Source: a virus. Taken from it: a stretch of 47,202 nt of DNA. Under the pieces are notes generated by a model. The model saw only the letters and a list, made by a program, of their open reading frames with translations, was not told where the DNA came from and did not search any database. Numbering within the stretch: the stretch's first letter is position 1; each line of letters begins with the position of its first letter. Position numbers and translations under genes: made by a program. Location of the stretch: positions 1 through 47,202 of IMG/VR virus record IMGVR_UViG_3300027714_000028. One strand, 5' to 3'. Below, piece by piece: positions 38,415 to 47,161 of the stretch.

Positions 38415-39146
38415 TTATTTTTTCTTTTCTTTAATGGTTGGTTTGATATCAATATCTGCAACCTTTTTACCCGTCATTGTTATACTACTACCTTTAACAC
38501 CATTTGTCAAGTCTTTTTTTGTTTCTTTTGCAAAAACATTTTTACCTTCCTCAAAATCCCACATTTTAGCTAAAGTCTCTCTCATTGATGCAGCTTTCTT
38601 AGTTACTGTTTCAGACCATGCTTTCTGGCCAGGAGTTGAATTTACAGTATGCTTGAGATACTTCTCAGTTCCAATCTCAAAAGACTCAGGAACCATTTTT
38701 TCATAATTGGACATCAATGTTTTAATAGTTTTGACATCTACTTTCATTGCTTTAGCAATCTGCTCAGGAGTTTTCTTGTCCTTAATCATTTGGTGTAGGT
38801 CTGACATTTTACCTTCATCAAGGTCAAGTTCTTCTTTTACTTCATATGTTTTACCAGAAACAACAAAGGTCTTTTCACCCTTGTCTTTGGCAGACTTTAG
38901 TGCCATTCCAAATGCATTACCTTCATTTTTGTCTTTCTTTATTGCTTTTGCAACAGTCTTACGTCTTTTTGCAAGATACTTATCAGATGCATCCTTGTCT
39001 CCATCGTTGTCGATGTCTCCATCTTCTTTACCAACTGGATCAAGTTTTTCTTTCTTTACACCAGATGCTTCTTGAATCCCATGTAAAATATTAAACACAG
39101 ACGACTCAAGACTATTTTCCTTAATCTCCAAATATCGTTTTCCCAT
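38415..39146 (-). CDS. Head-associated protein with LxE cleavage-like sites, 243 aa
   Basis: The start MGKRYLEIKENSLESSVFNI is one I recall from marine T4-like phages. Candidate prohead-protease sites are IQE-A (residues 24-26) and LDE-G (109-111, in EELDLDEG). Between them an Asp-rich loop (DGDIDNDGDKDASD) resembles an EF-hand/dockerin calcium site. The second half is Lys-rich and helical. Probably an internal or scaffold-type head protein. Confidence 0.6.
   Translation of the reverse strand: MGKRYLEIKENSLESSVFNILHGIQEASGVKKEKLDPVGKEDGDIDNDGDKDASDKYLAKRRKTVAKAIKKDKNEGNAFGMALKSAKDKGEKTFVVSGKTYEVKEELDLDEGKMSDLHQMIKDKKTPEQIAKAMKVDVKTIKTLMSNYEKMVPESFEIGTEKYLKHTVNSTPGQKAWSETVTKKAASMRETLAKMWDFEEGKNVFAKETKKDLTNGVKGSSITMTGKKVADIDIKPTIKEKKK
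38482..38510 (-). promoter_or_regulatory. Possible promoter before the HAD gene
   Basis: TTGACA (38505-38510), 17-base spacer, TAGTAT (38482-38487), inside the end of the upstream gene, about 70 bases before the HAD start. Confidence 0.45.
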
Positions 39147-42100
39147 TACTTTTCTCCCTTGAGTTGTTTGTTTATAATACCAAACTTTGATTCTTTAATT
39201 GTTTCTTCTTTAATTGCTTTTAACAAATCTTTATACGATTTAGAAATCTGCATTTGAAATTTCTCTTTATCTGCTGGGCGGCGCAATTTATTGAACTTAT
39301 TTTGAACTGCTTGTGCAATTTTTGATGAAACTTTCACTTTCTTCTTATCACCAAATTCAACTTCCATATCTCCACGTAGACTTACAGACTTTCTTAATTG
39401 CATTATAATATTCTTAGATGCAGCCTTTACATCATCATCAGATGCAAAAGTATCTACATCAGCAGGATCAACCGATTTACCTTTATGCATGGCCTTCATT
39501 GCATCAGCACGAGCAGATGCTTCATCAAGGTCAACTTCTTCACCAAACAGATTAGATTGGCCACTACGAAATTTTTCTGCTTCTTTAGCACTATTATATG
39601 GTTTGCCAATATCCACAAATTTACCTTTGGTCATTTTTTGAATTTGGAATTTACCATCTTTGGTCTTGATAATTTTAATAGTCCCTTCTTTGGATGCTTC
39701 ATCAAGATCAACTTCTTCTTTGATCAATTCTTCATCATCGTAAGATTGAACCTTACCATCAGAAAATTTTACAGTATAAGCACCTTTATTTCTTCCTGTA
39801 CCAACTTTGTGGATAACTCCAGATTGTCCGTTATGAGTTTCGCCCTCAAATTCAGTATCAATCTTTACTTTGTCTCCCGTCTTAAAACCTTCATCAAGAT
39901 CAACTTCTTCTTTTTTAGGAGCGTCATGAGTATATCCCATCTTCTTCATTCTTAGATGGTCATCCATAGTGTCTGCTTTGTAACCTTTACCAGTTTTTGG
40001 ATCATACATCATATGGGTTTTGAAATCATCTGCTTCTTCTTTTTTAGGTTTATTACCACGTTCTTTTTTAGATATTGCAATTGCGGCCTGTTGTGCCATT
40101 GAGACAGCTTCTTCAATCTCTGGATAATTTTCAGATTTCATAACTACTTTTGCAATACTCGCAAAAGCACTTTTTTTACCTGTATTAATCAACTTGGTAA
40201 GTTTTTCACGATTTTTATCATTGACTTTATCAAGAGCTTGAGTAACAGCAGATGCAGTAAACAGATCAACTCCCATTTTGCCATCAGAAAACTTAATAGG
40301 TTGCATTTGTTTGTTCTTAACGATGTTACGTAATACAGCAACATTGTCTTCAGAAAGATACATATTATTATATACCTCACTCATAGACTTTCTATAACTA
40401 CTCATATTCTTTAACCTTTCATCAAATCTGTTACTGATTTACCAGACCAAAATTTACAAGACCAATATCCGGCCGTTGTTTTATCTTTCTTTTGATCGCA
40501 ATTGTGTCTAGCTCTAAATGCTTTTCTACGTGCTGGATCATCTCGTTTAATCTCCATATTTGGATCACCAAACTCAACTTTTACCACGTTTCCTTTGTCA
40601 TTTTTTACATAAACTTTATATTTCTTTATATCACCTTTTGTAGGATTATTTAGTTCTTTTCCACTCTTATCATCCACTTCTGTGATTTCTCCCCACTTAT
40701 TGAACGATTTTATATCCTCTTGCATCTCTTTTGTTTTCTTTTTCATCTTATCAATATATGTGCGATACACAGATGCTTCAGCAGTCTTACCCATTTCTTT
40801 TGCACGTTGTTCCATAGCAATTGCAGCTTGTATCTTGTGTGCGTGAGTTTTTCCACTACCTATAATCTTTTTTACACTTGATTTTGCAGTATCTACATCC
40901 TTGAAACCTAGACCTTGAATAGTGCCTACTGGATTCTCATCCGTATATAAATCAGAATGTTTATCACTTCCAGCTGGTTGACCTTTTTTACGAGGTATTC
41001 TAGGCTCTTCATTTTTTGGAACACAATTAGGAACCATTTTTCCACTTTTCTTTTTCATTCCAACTTGTTTATAATCATCCCAACAAGCTTCTTCAATTTG
41101 TTCAACTTGTTTTGCAAGGTCTTTGTCTGCCTTACCCCAAGTACCAGCAGATTTAGTTGTGAATGAATTAACTCTTGCAAATGCCCACTGTTGTGGAGTT
41201 GCGCCTGGACGGTGACCTGTCTTATATGCAGCCATACCACGATCATACACTTTCTTTAGAATACTATATGGCATACCAGATTTCTCTGCTTTATTTACAA
41301 GTCCAGTAATCTTTTCATCAAGTTCAACTCCTTCTACCTGTGTATCAAGATAGTCAGACATATCATCAAGACGAGACACAGCAGTTGCAACTTTGTTTGT
41401 CCACCATGTAGGAAGACTATCTTCATCACCAAGTTTACTTAATTCACCTTGCATCTTCTGAAGAGCTGACATTGCAACCTTCACTTTATTTTTCATAGAT
41501 GCAACATCAGTATGGCCATCCTCATTTAACGAATGTATAGCCTTATCAATTAAAGATTCATTCTTAGAAAGATATGCGGCAATGGCCATCTCTTTACGTT
41601 TCTTTTTAGATTTTCCTTTGAACTGAGGTGCATCAGAGTCAACAAAATCATCTATATAATCTCCTTGGTCTGCATTTTTACTAAGAACTTCTTCCTTACC
41701 AAATGCTCTTTCTTGCCAATTATAAGATTCTTTATCTTTATCTATAGGCCCACCCTTTGCCCAAGTATGACACGCTCTTGCAGAATGGCATTTGAAGTGA
41801 TGCATCCAACAATAACCAAGTTCTCCATCATCATCAGAGGTAGCTCCTGGCAAACAATCTTCCATTCTAGGAGAAACATCAAATGCTACACAATTTTCAC
41901 ATAATGATTTCTTTGCAGCTTCTACTGAAGTTTTCCAATGTTTAGCAATTTTTTCCCAATAGTCAGCAGGTTCATCTACATTAAGTGGGCCATAGTTATA
42001 CTTTTTAGTTGCGTGATCTCTGTTCTTGGTATTGGTAGCTAAATCTTGTGTTGCAGGAGGGCAATCCATCTTTTTTTCACCAAACATCTGTTTGAACTTC

Positions 42101-42576
42101 TTAGTATGTTTAGATGGTTTAGTTTTTGCGCTATCGCCAGGAGCAGGGCCAGACTTCTTTTTCTTAAAGTGAGCATCTCTTTTATCTTTAGTAGACTTTG
42201 CCATATCACCATCATAATACTTTGCGGGTTGTGTACCCTTCTTATCATCAATATCTTTATCTTGTTTGACTTCATTTATTTGATCAACAAAATCTTTAAA
42301 TGTTTCAATTTGAAATTCTGCTTTAATTTCCTTGGGGAGTTTACCATCATCAACTAGTTTGTTGATATACTGAATAAGAGTTCTACCCGTGTGTCCTTCA
42401 TAATTACGGGCAATTTTATCTGCTATGTAAGAATGGGTTTTGTTTTTTAGTTTTGGGTTTACCAAATCATCAACATATTTTTTTGTCATTTTTTCAAAAT
42501 CTTTTGGGTGACTCATCTGATCAAGTTTTGCTTTTGCTTTCATGAACCATGACATTTCATCAAGGTCAACTTCTTC
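38816..42576. repeat. Dispersed 20-bp coding repeat (linker), five copies
   Basis: TCATCAAGGTCAACTTCTTC (plus strand; encodes EEVDLDE) occurs at 39522-39541 and 42557-42576, and with one or two changes at 38816-38835, 39699-39718 and 39891-39910; a looser copy lies near 41311. Because the DNA is conserved beyond what the protein demands, recombination between modules or recent duplication is likely. Confidence 0.75.
39146..40405 (-). CDS. Modular head-associated protein with EEVDLDE linkers, 419 aa
   Basis: Modules are separated by EEVDLDE followed by Gly or Ala (cuts expected after residues 172, 236, 295) plus IEE-A at 97-99. The module at 173-230 has a Gly-rich, KOW-like beta fold (KTGDKVKIDTEFEGETHNGQ then GVIHKVG). 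The last part is a basic helix-rich domain. I infer a polyprotein cut by the prohead protease; the enzyme gene is not in this window. It overlaps the next gene by one base. Confidence 0.65.
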   Translation of the reverse strand: MSSYRKSMSEVYNNMYLSEDNVAVLRNIVKNKQMQPIKFSDGKMGVDLFTASAVTQALDKVNDKNREKLTKLINTGKKSAFASIAKVVMKSENYPEIEEAVSMAQQAAIAISKKERGNKPKKEEADDFKTHMMYDPKTGKGYKADTMDDHLRMKKMGYTHDAPKKEEVDLDEGFKTGDKVKIDTEFEGETHNGQSGVIHKVGTGRNKGAYTVKFSDGKVQSYDDEELIKEEVDLDEASKEGTIKIIKTKDGKFQIQKMTKGKFVDIGKPYNSAKEAEKFRSGQSNLFGEEVDLDEASARADAMKAMHKGKSVDPADVDTFASDDDVKAASKNIIMQLRKSVSLRGDMEVEFGDKKKVKVSSKIAQAVQNKFNKLRRPADKEKFQMQISKSYKDLLKAIKEETIKESKFGIINKQLKGEK

Positions 42577-44055
42577 TTTTCTTCTTGAAAGTGCGTTCTT
42601 TTTCATGAAATCTTTAGGAACACCCTTTAGAAATCTCTTAGTTAAATTAGTTGCTTTCTCATAGTCTGCTTTTGCTTTTTTGTATGCTGGACTAGACTTT
42701 ACTTTATCAGAAGTCATTCCCATTTGACCTTTTGGAAACTTTTTCAATTTTACACTTGCATCATCCATTGCTTTATTCAACTGTGCATACATTTTTACAA
42801 ATGTTTCATAATCTTTTCTGTGGTCTGATGCTTCTCGTAATCGTGGCTCTCTACGATTTAAAGATGGGTCTTCATTACGTAGATTAGTAGGATCATTATT
42901 CATAGGATTATTATCCTTGTGTCCTACATCCATACCAATCTTAGTCTTATCACCCATAACCCTACGAGCTTTATTTCTTGAGGATCGTCTTGCAATCTGT
43001 TCTGGTGTTCCTTGATAGTTTACATATTCCTTTGCATAGTTACGCTCATCAAGTTCTGTACCCTCAATAATCTTATAACCCTTTTCAATAAAATTATCAA
43101 CCTCATCAGCAGGAACATTCATAATAGTTCTCTGTCCCTGTTTACTCATACGAACAAACTCTTGACCTTTCTTATCTTTAAATATAGCAGGTTTACCGGA
43201 GGCAACACGGGATTTATCAAACTTTCTTAGTTTGTCTAATGCAGACATTCTAGCTTCATCAACTTGAATATCATGTAACCATGCCTTATGAACCTTACTA
43301 TCTTCTGATACAAAAGAAAGATAGTTTGTACCCTTACGAACAATCTCACCTGTAATACCTTTTGATTCTACAACATCACCAACATTCCAAATCTTACCTG
43401 TAAGATAAGCATCACGTACCTGTTCAAAGTCTGACATATCTCCCATGTCACGCTCTTCACGTATATCCATACCTTTACGAACATCACTATAAAGTTTATC
43501 ACCATCTTTGAAACTAGAAGGAACTCCTTGTAAAAAAGAATCCTTATCACCATCAGCAGCTGCAGCTCTCATCTTTGATGCAGACATTCCCGATACACCT
43601 TCTGCATCAGGATCACGTTCTCCAGCAGATATAACTTGAATGTTATCAAACTCATAAAACCCGTGTGTAGATTCAACTCCATCATATTTTTCTAGTAACT
43701 TTGTAAATTCAGCAACACGATCAGAACCAACAACCATAATGATTGATTTGTGTCCCTTGTCAAACAATACCTTTGCAACTTCAAATACATTTCGTGCTTT
43801 AGATATCTTTATGTTCTTTGCATACTTCTTATACATCTTCTTCATGTATGCAACTTTTAACCCGTGAGGTAATGGATTCTTTGCTGGATCATTTGAGTGT
43901 GTGGGAAATACGGACATAGAAGCATTGTTCTGTTTTGCAACAGAGTCCATTTTCTTTATTAGTTTTTCATGACCTGTGGTTGGTGGATTGAAACGTCCAA
44001 GTGTGAAAACTTCCGTATCACCACGAGCTTCAATTAAATCTTTAAATTTACGCAT
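40411..44055 (-). CDS. Giant mosaic protein, 1214 aa, candidate capsid polyprotein
   Basis: Modules in order: cytidylyltransferase-like domain (LGRFNPPTTGHEKL at 19-32 with the TTGH motif; SGMSASKMR at 155-163); a KOW-like module (226-262); an HNH-like module (DVGHKDNNPMNNDPTNLR at 376-393); helical modules; a Cys/His cluster (CENCVAF, YCWMHHFKCHSARACH at 719-763); a DUF5824-like module (928-970); a GMKKKSGKMVPNC segment; a module with SGKTHAHKIQAAIA (1067-1080); and an end with a Cys-Trp motif (YWSCKFW). LxE/IxE sites sit at many borders: LIE 7-9, LRE 406-408, LDE 498-500, LDE 912-914, IEE 987-989. Names of the modules are by recollection. Confidence 0.7.
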   Translation of the reverse strand: MRKFKDLIEARGDTEVFTLGRFNPPTTGHEKLIKKMDSVAKQNNASMSVFPTHSNDPAKNPLPHGLKVAYMKKMYKKYAKNIKISKARNVFEVAKVLFDKGHKSIIMVVGSDRVAEFTKLLEKYDGVESTHGFYEFDNIQVISAGERDPDAEGVSGMSASKMRAAAADGDKDSFLQGVPSSFKDGDKLYSDVRKGMDIREERDMGDMSDFEQVRDAYLTGKIWNVGDVVESKGITGEIVRKGTNYLSFVSEDSKVHKAWLHDIQVDEARMSALDKLRKFDKSRVASGKPAIFKDKKGQEFVRMSKQGQRTIMNVPADEVDNFIEKGYKIIEGTELDERNYAKEYVNYQGTPEQIARRSSRNKARRVMGDKTKIGMDVGHKDNNPMNNDPTNLRNEDPSLNRREPRLREASDHRKDYETFVKMYAQLNKAMDDASVKLKKFPKGQMGMTSDKVKSSPAYKKAKADYEKATNLTKRFLKGVPKDFMKKNALSRRKEEVDLDEMSWFMKAKAKLDQMSHPKDFEKMTKKYVDDLVNPKLKNKTHSYIADKIARNYEGHTGRTLIQYINKLVDDGKLPKEIKAEFQIETFKDFVDQINEVKQDKDIDDKKGTQPAKYYDGDMAKSTKDKRDAHFKKKKSGPAPGDSAKTKPSKHTKKFKQMFGEKKMDCPPATQDLATNTKNRDHATKKYNYGPLNVDEPADYWEKIAKHWKTSVEAAKKSLCENCVAFDVSPRMEDCLPGATSDDDGELGYCWMHHFKCHSARACHTWAKGGPIDKDKESYNWQERAFGKEEVLSKNADQGDYIDDFVDSDAPQFKGKSKKKRKEMAIAAYLSKNESLIDKAIHSLNEDGHTDVASMKNKVKVAMSALQKMQGELSKLGDEDSLPTWWTNKVATAVSRLDDMSDYLDTQVEGVELDEKITGLVNKAEKSGMPYSILKKVYDRGMAAYKTGHRPGATPQQWAFARVNSFTTKSAGTWGKADKDLAKQVEQIEEACWDDYKQVGMKKKSGKMVPNCVPKNEEPRIPRKKGQPAGSDKHSDLYTDENPVGTIQGLGFKDVDTAKSSVKKIIGSGKTHAHKIQAAIAMEQRAKEMGKTAEASVYRTYIDKMKKKTKEMQEDIKSFNKWGEITEVDDKSGKELNNPTKGDIKKYKVYVKNDKGNVVKVEFGDPNMEIKRDDPARRKAFRARHNCDQKKDKTTAGYWSCKFWSGKSVTDLMKG

Positions 44056-44413
44056 CTGATTTATCTGCCCTAGCTTTTTTAATTCTTTCCATTTCTTGTT
44101 TTCTCAATTGCAATGCCATCTTTTTAGAAATTTTATCTATTTTTTTACCATACTTTTGCATTATAAGTTGATCAACCTTAACTTTTTGTTGTAGAGACAT
44201 ATCAGCATATGATGGGTAAAATTTATCTCTAAAAGATTGTGTGGCTTTTTTTCTAGCAGCCATATGAAGTTTTGCGGGATTACGCATCTTGAGTAATGCT
44301 TTTTTCTTTTTAAATTGAAATGCTGGTGATCTTGCAAGTTTTGCCATACGGCGACCCATCTTCTTTCGAGTCTGCACTGACATAACTTCAAATAATTCTC
44401 TAAATGTTTTCAT
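44048..44413 (-). CDS. Basic internal-head-like protein, 121 aa
   Basis: From the ATG at 44413 (in ATGA overlap with the previous stop) it starts MKTFRELFE-VMSV, a capsid-targeting-like leader. The rest is very basic (Lys/Arg-rich, e.g. KARSPAFQ-type and MERIKKARADKSD) with a helical middle (FYPSYADMSLQQKVKVDQLI) recalled from marine T4-like phages. A DNA-associated internal head protein is inferred. Confidence 0.65.
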   Translation of the reverse strand: MKTFRELFEVMSVQTRKKMGRRMAKLARSPAFQFKKKKALLKMRNPAKLHMAARKKATQSFRDKFYPSYADMSLQQKVKVDQLIMQKYGKKIDKISKKMALQLRKQEMERIKKARADKSDA

Positions 44414-45651
44414 TTGTCCCATGCCTTTATTGCAGTAAAGTTATTATACGAAAATTCCATACGATCTACTAGTTTAACTGCACCACCACTTACTCTATCA
44501 ATTGCCACATATCCCTCTGGATTAGTGACTTTAAATCCATTTTTGGTCTTTACAAATGTATCTGTTAAACCCTTAACACTATTTAGTTTCTTTACTATCT
44601 GCATTTTTGCATCAACTAATAGATTTTGAAAAGTAATGATTTGTATTAGATTTGTAGTATTTTTTCTAACTTCTCGCATATACTCTTTTTGTTGATTTTT
44701 ATATTTGTCTTTTCCAGCTGGAGATTTTACTTTATCTATCTGTTTCTTTATAGAATCAAAAACCCACTTCTCATAACCTTTTGCATGAGCAGCAGGATTA
44801 GAAATGATTTCTCCTGCACGAACCTTTGAATTATTATAAGTCTTTAAACTAGCACCAGCGAGTGTTCCTGTCATTTGACCTTGCAGTACTAGAAATGACC
44901 TTAACTTACTTGCATTAATCTTTTGAAAAGTCTTACCAGTTTGTGATAGTACATCAGTAATTTTCTCTGTCTCTGCGGCAGTAAATGTTGCTTTTCCAGA
45001 AGCATCCTTGTATGTTGCATCATCCATCCACACACTAGAAGGTTTCTTCAAACTAGAAATGTCTGCACCAAAGGATGCTTTCATTCCCTGTAGAGTTTTC
45101 CCTGTATATGTTGTATGCCATACGATACCTATTTTTGATGTTTTTAATAGTCTACCAAAATCACTATTAACAGGTGCAGCATAAACGATAGTATTAGGCT
45201 GAAAAGTATAGTACTTCTTCCCATCAATCGTATCCGTTTCGATATCATCAGTGAACATAAGATCGCCTTGAAGTACTCCCTTAATGCCCAGTTTTGAAAA
45301 TTCTCGTAATGCAACTTTAAACTTGGAGTTGAGGGTGCCGGATAAATCATCATCTATTTCCTGTTCTGTTTTGTATAATTTAGGATTTACGTTGAACACT
45401 GATTTCTTTGCAACAAAGAAGTCACCTGTCTCTGGTTCTATACCCGCAAACATAGCAGGAGCGCCATCCCACTTAACAGTCATATTGACAGAAGATCGAC
45501 TTGCACCAGCCAACATGTCTCTAAGAGATCGTAGAAAGTTAAGAGCAGCACGACCACCTTCTACACCATAGTTGAGTATCTCATCTTCTAGATGTTCTAG
45601 GTGAAGGTTTTTGCCACCCTTGTCTTCTGTGAGTTCTAAAAAACTAATCAT
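44410..45651 (-). CDS. KxDG nucleotidyltransferase/ligase-like protein, 413 aa
   Basis: Residues 59-66 read VKWDGAPA, the KxDG motif of covalent nucleotidyltransferases (DNA/RNA ligases, capping enzymes). A later GVLQGDLMFTDD fits motif III/IIIa, and EGYVAIDRVSGGAVKLVDR near residue 380-398 fits motif V (EGxV...KxxD). I recall marine phage relatives labelled DUF6267. The N-terminus MISFLELTE followed by Asp has the LxE leader pattern. A ligase-like enzyme packaged in the head is possible; substrate unknown. Confidence 0.7.
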   Translation of the reverse strand: MISFLELTEDKGGKNLHLEHLEDEILNYGVEGGRAALNFLRSLRDMLAGASRSSVNMTVKWDGAPAMFAGIEPETGDFFVAKKSVFNVNPKLYKTEQEIDDDLSGTLNSKFKVALREFSKLGIKGVLQGDLMFTDDIETDTIDGKKYYTFQPNTIVYAAPVNSDFGRLLKTSKIGIVWHTTYTGKTLQGMKASFGADISSLKKPSSVWMDDATYKDASGKATFTAAETEKITDVLSQTGKTFQKINASKLRSFLVLQGQMTGTLAGASLKTYNNSKVRAGEIISNPAAHAKGYEKWVFDSIKKQIDKVKSPAGKDKYKNQQKEYMREVRKNTTNLIQIITFQNLLVDAKMQIVKKLNSVKGLTDTFVKTKNGFKVTNPEGYVAIDRVSGGAVKLVDRMEFSYNNFTAIKAWDK

Positions 45652-47105
45652 TTGTACACCACATGAGGAGCAGCTGCATCAGATTGGGATAATGAGTATG
45701 CTGCAATATTATCGCATACTTTATTTGCTATGCGTTTGTTGTCTTCTAACTGTGCAACAAAGAACATACTTCTAAATTTAGAAAATCTCCAATCTGCTCC
45801 ACTTACTCGACCAATCGTTTTTGCACTTGCTTTTTTAATCCATTTTTCTTTTTGTTCTGCATTACCTTTACCAACTAATCCCACATACATTTGATAAAGT
45901 TCTTCTAAAAATGGTGGTTTTCCTTGTGAAGCAAGTGTCTTTAATTGTGCATTGGTATAAGGAAACTTTGTTAAAGTAGTATTATTTATCATAATAGCTT
46001 CTAATACCCCACCGCCTATCTTACCAGCACCCACGCCTGCTCCTGCTCCTTTTGCCTCACCCTGCCAAGAACTTGCAGTAGCAAAAGTTCGAAGTTGCAT
46101 CCTTTGTTTTCCCAATCCAATGTACAAATCCTTTGAACTGAAATAATCCTTCGGTTTCTCGTAACCTCCATATTTTACTGGCCTACGAATAAATCCAGTT
46201 ATATTTTTCTCTTCTATTGTGACACTCCCAGACGCTAATTTCAAGGAAATACCAATTAAATCTCCACTATCGTACCGTTCTTTTAATTCGTTAGTAAGTT
46301 CTCCCAAAGTTGAAAATTGGTTAAAATCAAAAGTCGTACCATTTTTTACTGCCCATATATCAGCTGGTGTCCATTTATTGATATTAGAAAATGGTTTAGG
46401 TTTTTCTGCTTTATTTAATTCCTTAAACCTATTCTCTATTTCCTTAACAAAAGCAGAGCCCCTGTGCCAAGTATAGTTTGTTCCCTTTATATTTTTCTTT
46501 AGTGCATTACCAATTAGAATACTAGAGTCCATCCATGCTTGTGAAAATCCATTTGCGATTGCATCCAAAGATTGATCTACATCAAATGCAGAACTATACG
46601 TTCCCCAAGAAGATGCATCCAGTTCATCTCCTACTGATAGTTTTGCTCCACCAAATATAGCAGCTGCATATATGCATTGAGCACATTCCATCAAACCTGT
46701 CTGTTCAGCACCGCCGCCTGAACCCTTACCACCACCAAAAGCAGCAGTTTTTAATATATCGTTAAGTTTAATTTTATCACCAGCATCAGTAACAAATGCT
46801 GGTTTATATCGTGACGGGCGAGTTTCAAAAGCAGAGGAATAATCACCACTTTCAGCAGCAATTCTATCAGTATCAGATATCCAATTTAAGGTTACTGATC
46901 CTTTAGTGGTTTCTAATTTAGTTTGATTTTTGATAGCATCAAAAAGAACTGTTGATCGTAATTCATTAGAACCAGGCAATTCCTTTTGTAATACTTTTAT
47001 ATTGATACCTTTAACAGCTTCAAAAAGACTTTGAACTTTATCGACAGGGGGAATATACGACTCATCTCTGGGTCTTAACTGTGATACGTATTTTTGTAGC
47101 GACAT
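45648..47105 (-). CDS. Conserved marine T4-like phage protein, 485 aa
   Basis: The start (RPRDESYIPPVDKVQSLFEA) carries LFE-A at residues 27-29, another candidate prohead-protease cut. The centre has a Gly-rich segment (FGGGKGSGGGAEQTGLMECA), then SGDLIGISLKLASGSV and SSWQGEAKGAGAGVGAGKIG, all recalled from marine T4-like phage head regions. No function known. A late promoter lies upstream, and the gene heads the LxE-leader cluster. Confidence 0.65.
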   Translation of the reverse strand: MSLQKYVSQLRPRDESYIPPVDKVQSLFEAVKGINIKVLQKELPGSNELRSTVLFDAIKNQTKLETTKGSVTLNWISDTDRIAAESGDYSSAFETRPSRYKPAFVTDAGDKIKLNDILKTAAFGGGKGSGGGAEQTGLMECAQCIYAAAIFGGAKLSVGDELDASSWGTYSSAFDVDQSLDAIANGFSQAWMDSSILIGNALKKNIKGTNYTWHRGSAFVKEIENRFKELNKAEKPKPFSNINKWTPADIWAVKNGTTFDFNQFSTLGELTNELKERYDSGDLIGISLKLASGSVTIEEKNITGFIRRPVKYGGYEKPKDYFSSKDLYIGLGKQRMQLRTFATASSWQGEAKGAGAGVGAGKIGGGVLEAIMINNTTLTKFPYTNAQLKTLASQGKPPFLEELYQMYVGLVGKGNAEQKEKWIKKASAKTIGRVSGADWRFSKFRSMFFVAQLEDNKRIANKVCDNIAAYSLSQSDAAAPHVVYK

Positions 47106-47132
47106 CCAAAGTTCTCCATATATACTATAATG

Positions 47133-47140
47133 TATTTATA
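47133..47140 (-). promoter_or_regulatory. T4-type late promoter
   Basis: TATAAATA, about 28 bases before the 485-aa gene; it probably starts the 47.1-37.9 kb late transcript. Confidence 0.7.
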
Positions 47141-47161
47141 AGTTTAATGTATTACCTTTTT

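Noticed and set aside
39398-39955. 185-codon plus-strand frame
   Set aside because: Antisense to the EEVDLDE-repeat gene; its composition is the mirror of the sense repeats and there is no start signal.
38816-42576. CRISPR-like array from the 20-bp repeats
   Set aside because: Copies are irregularly spaced, lie in frame within genes and encode EEVDLDE; no cas genes are present.
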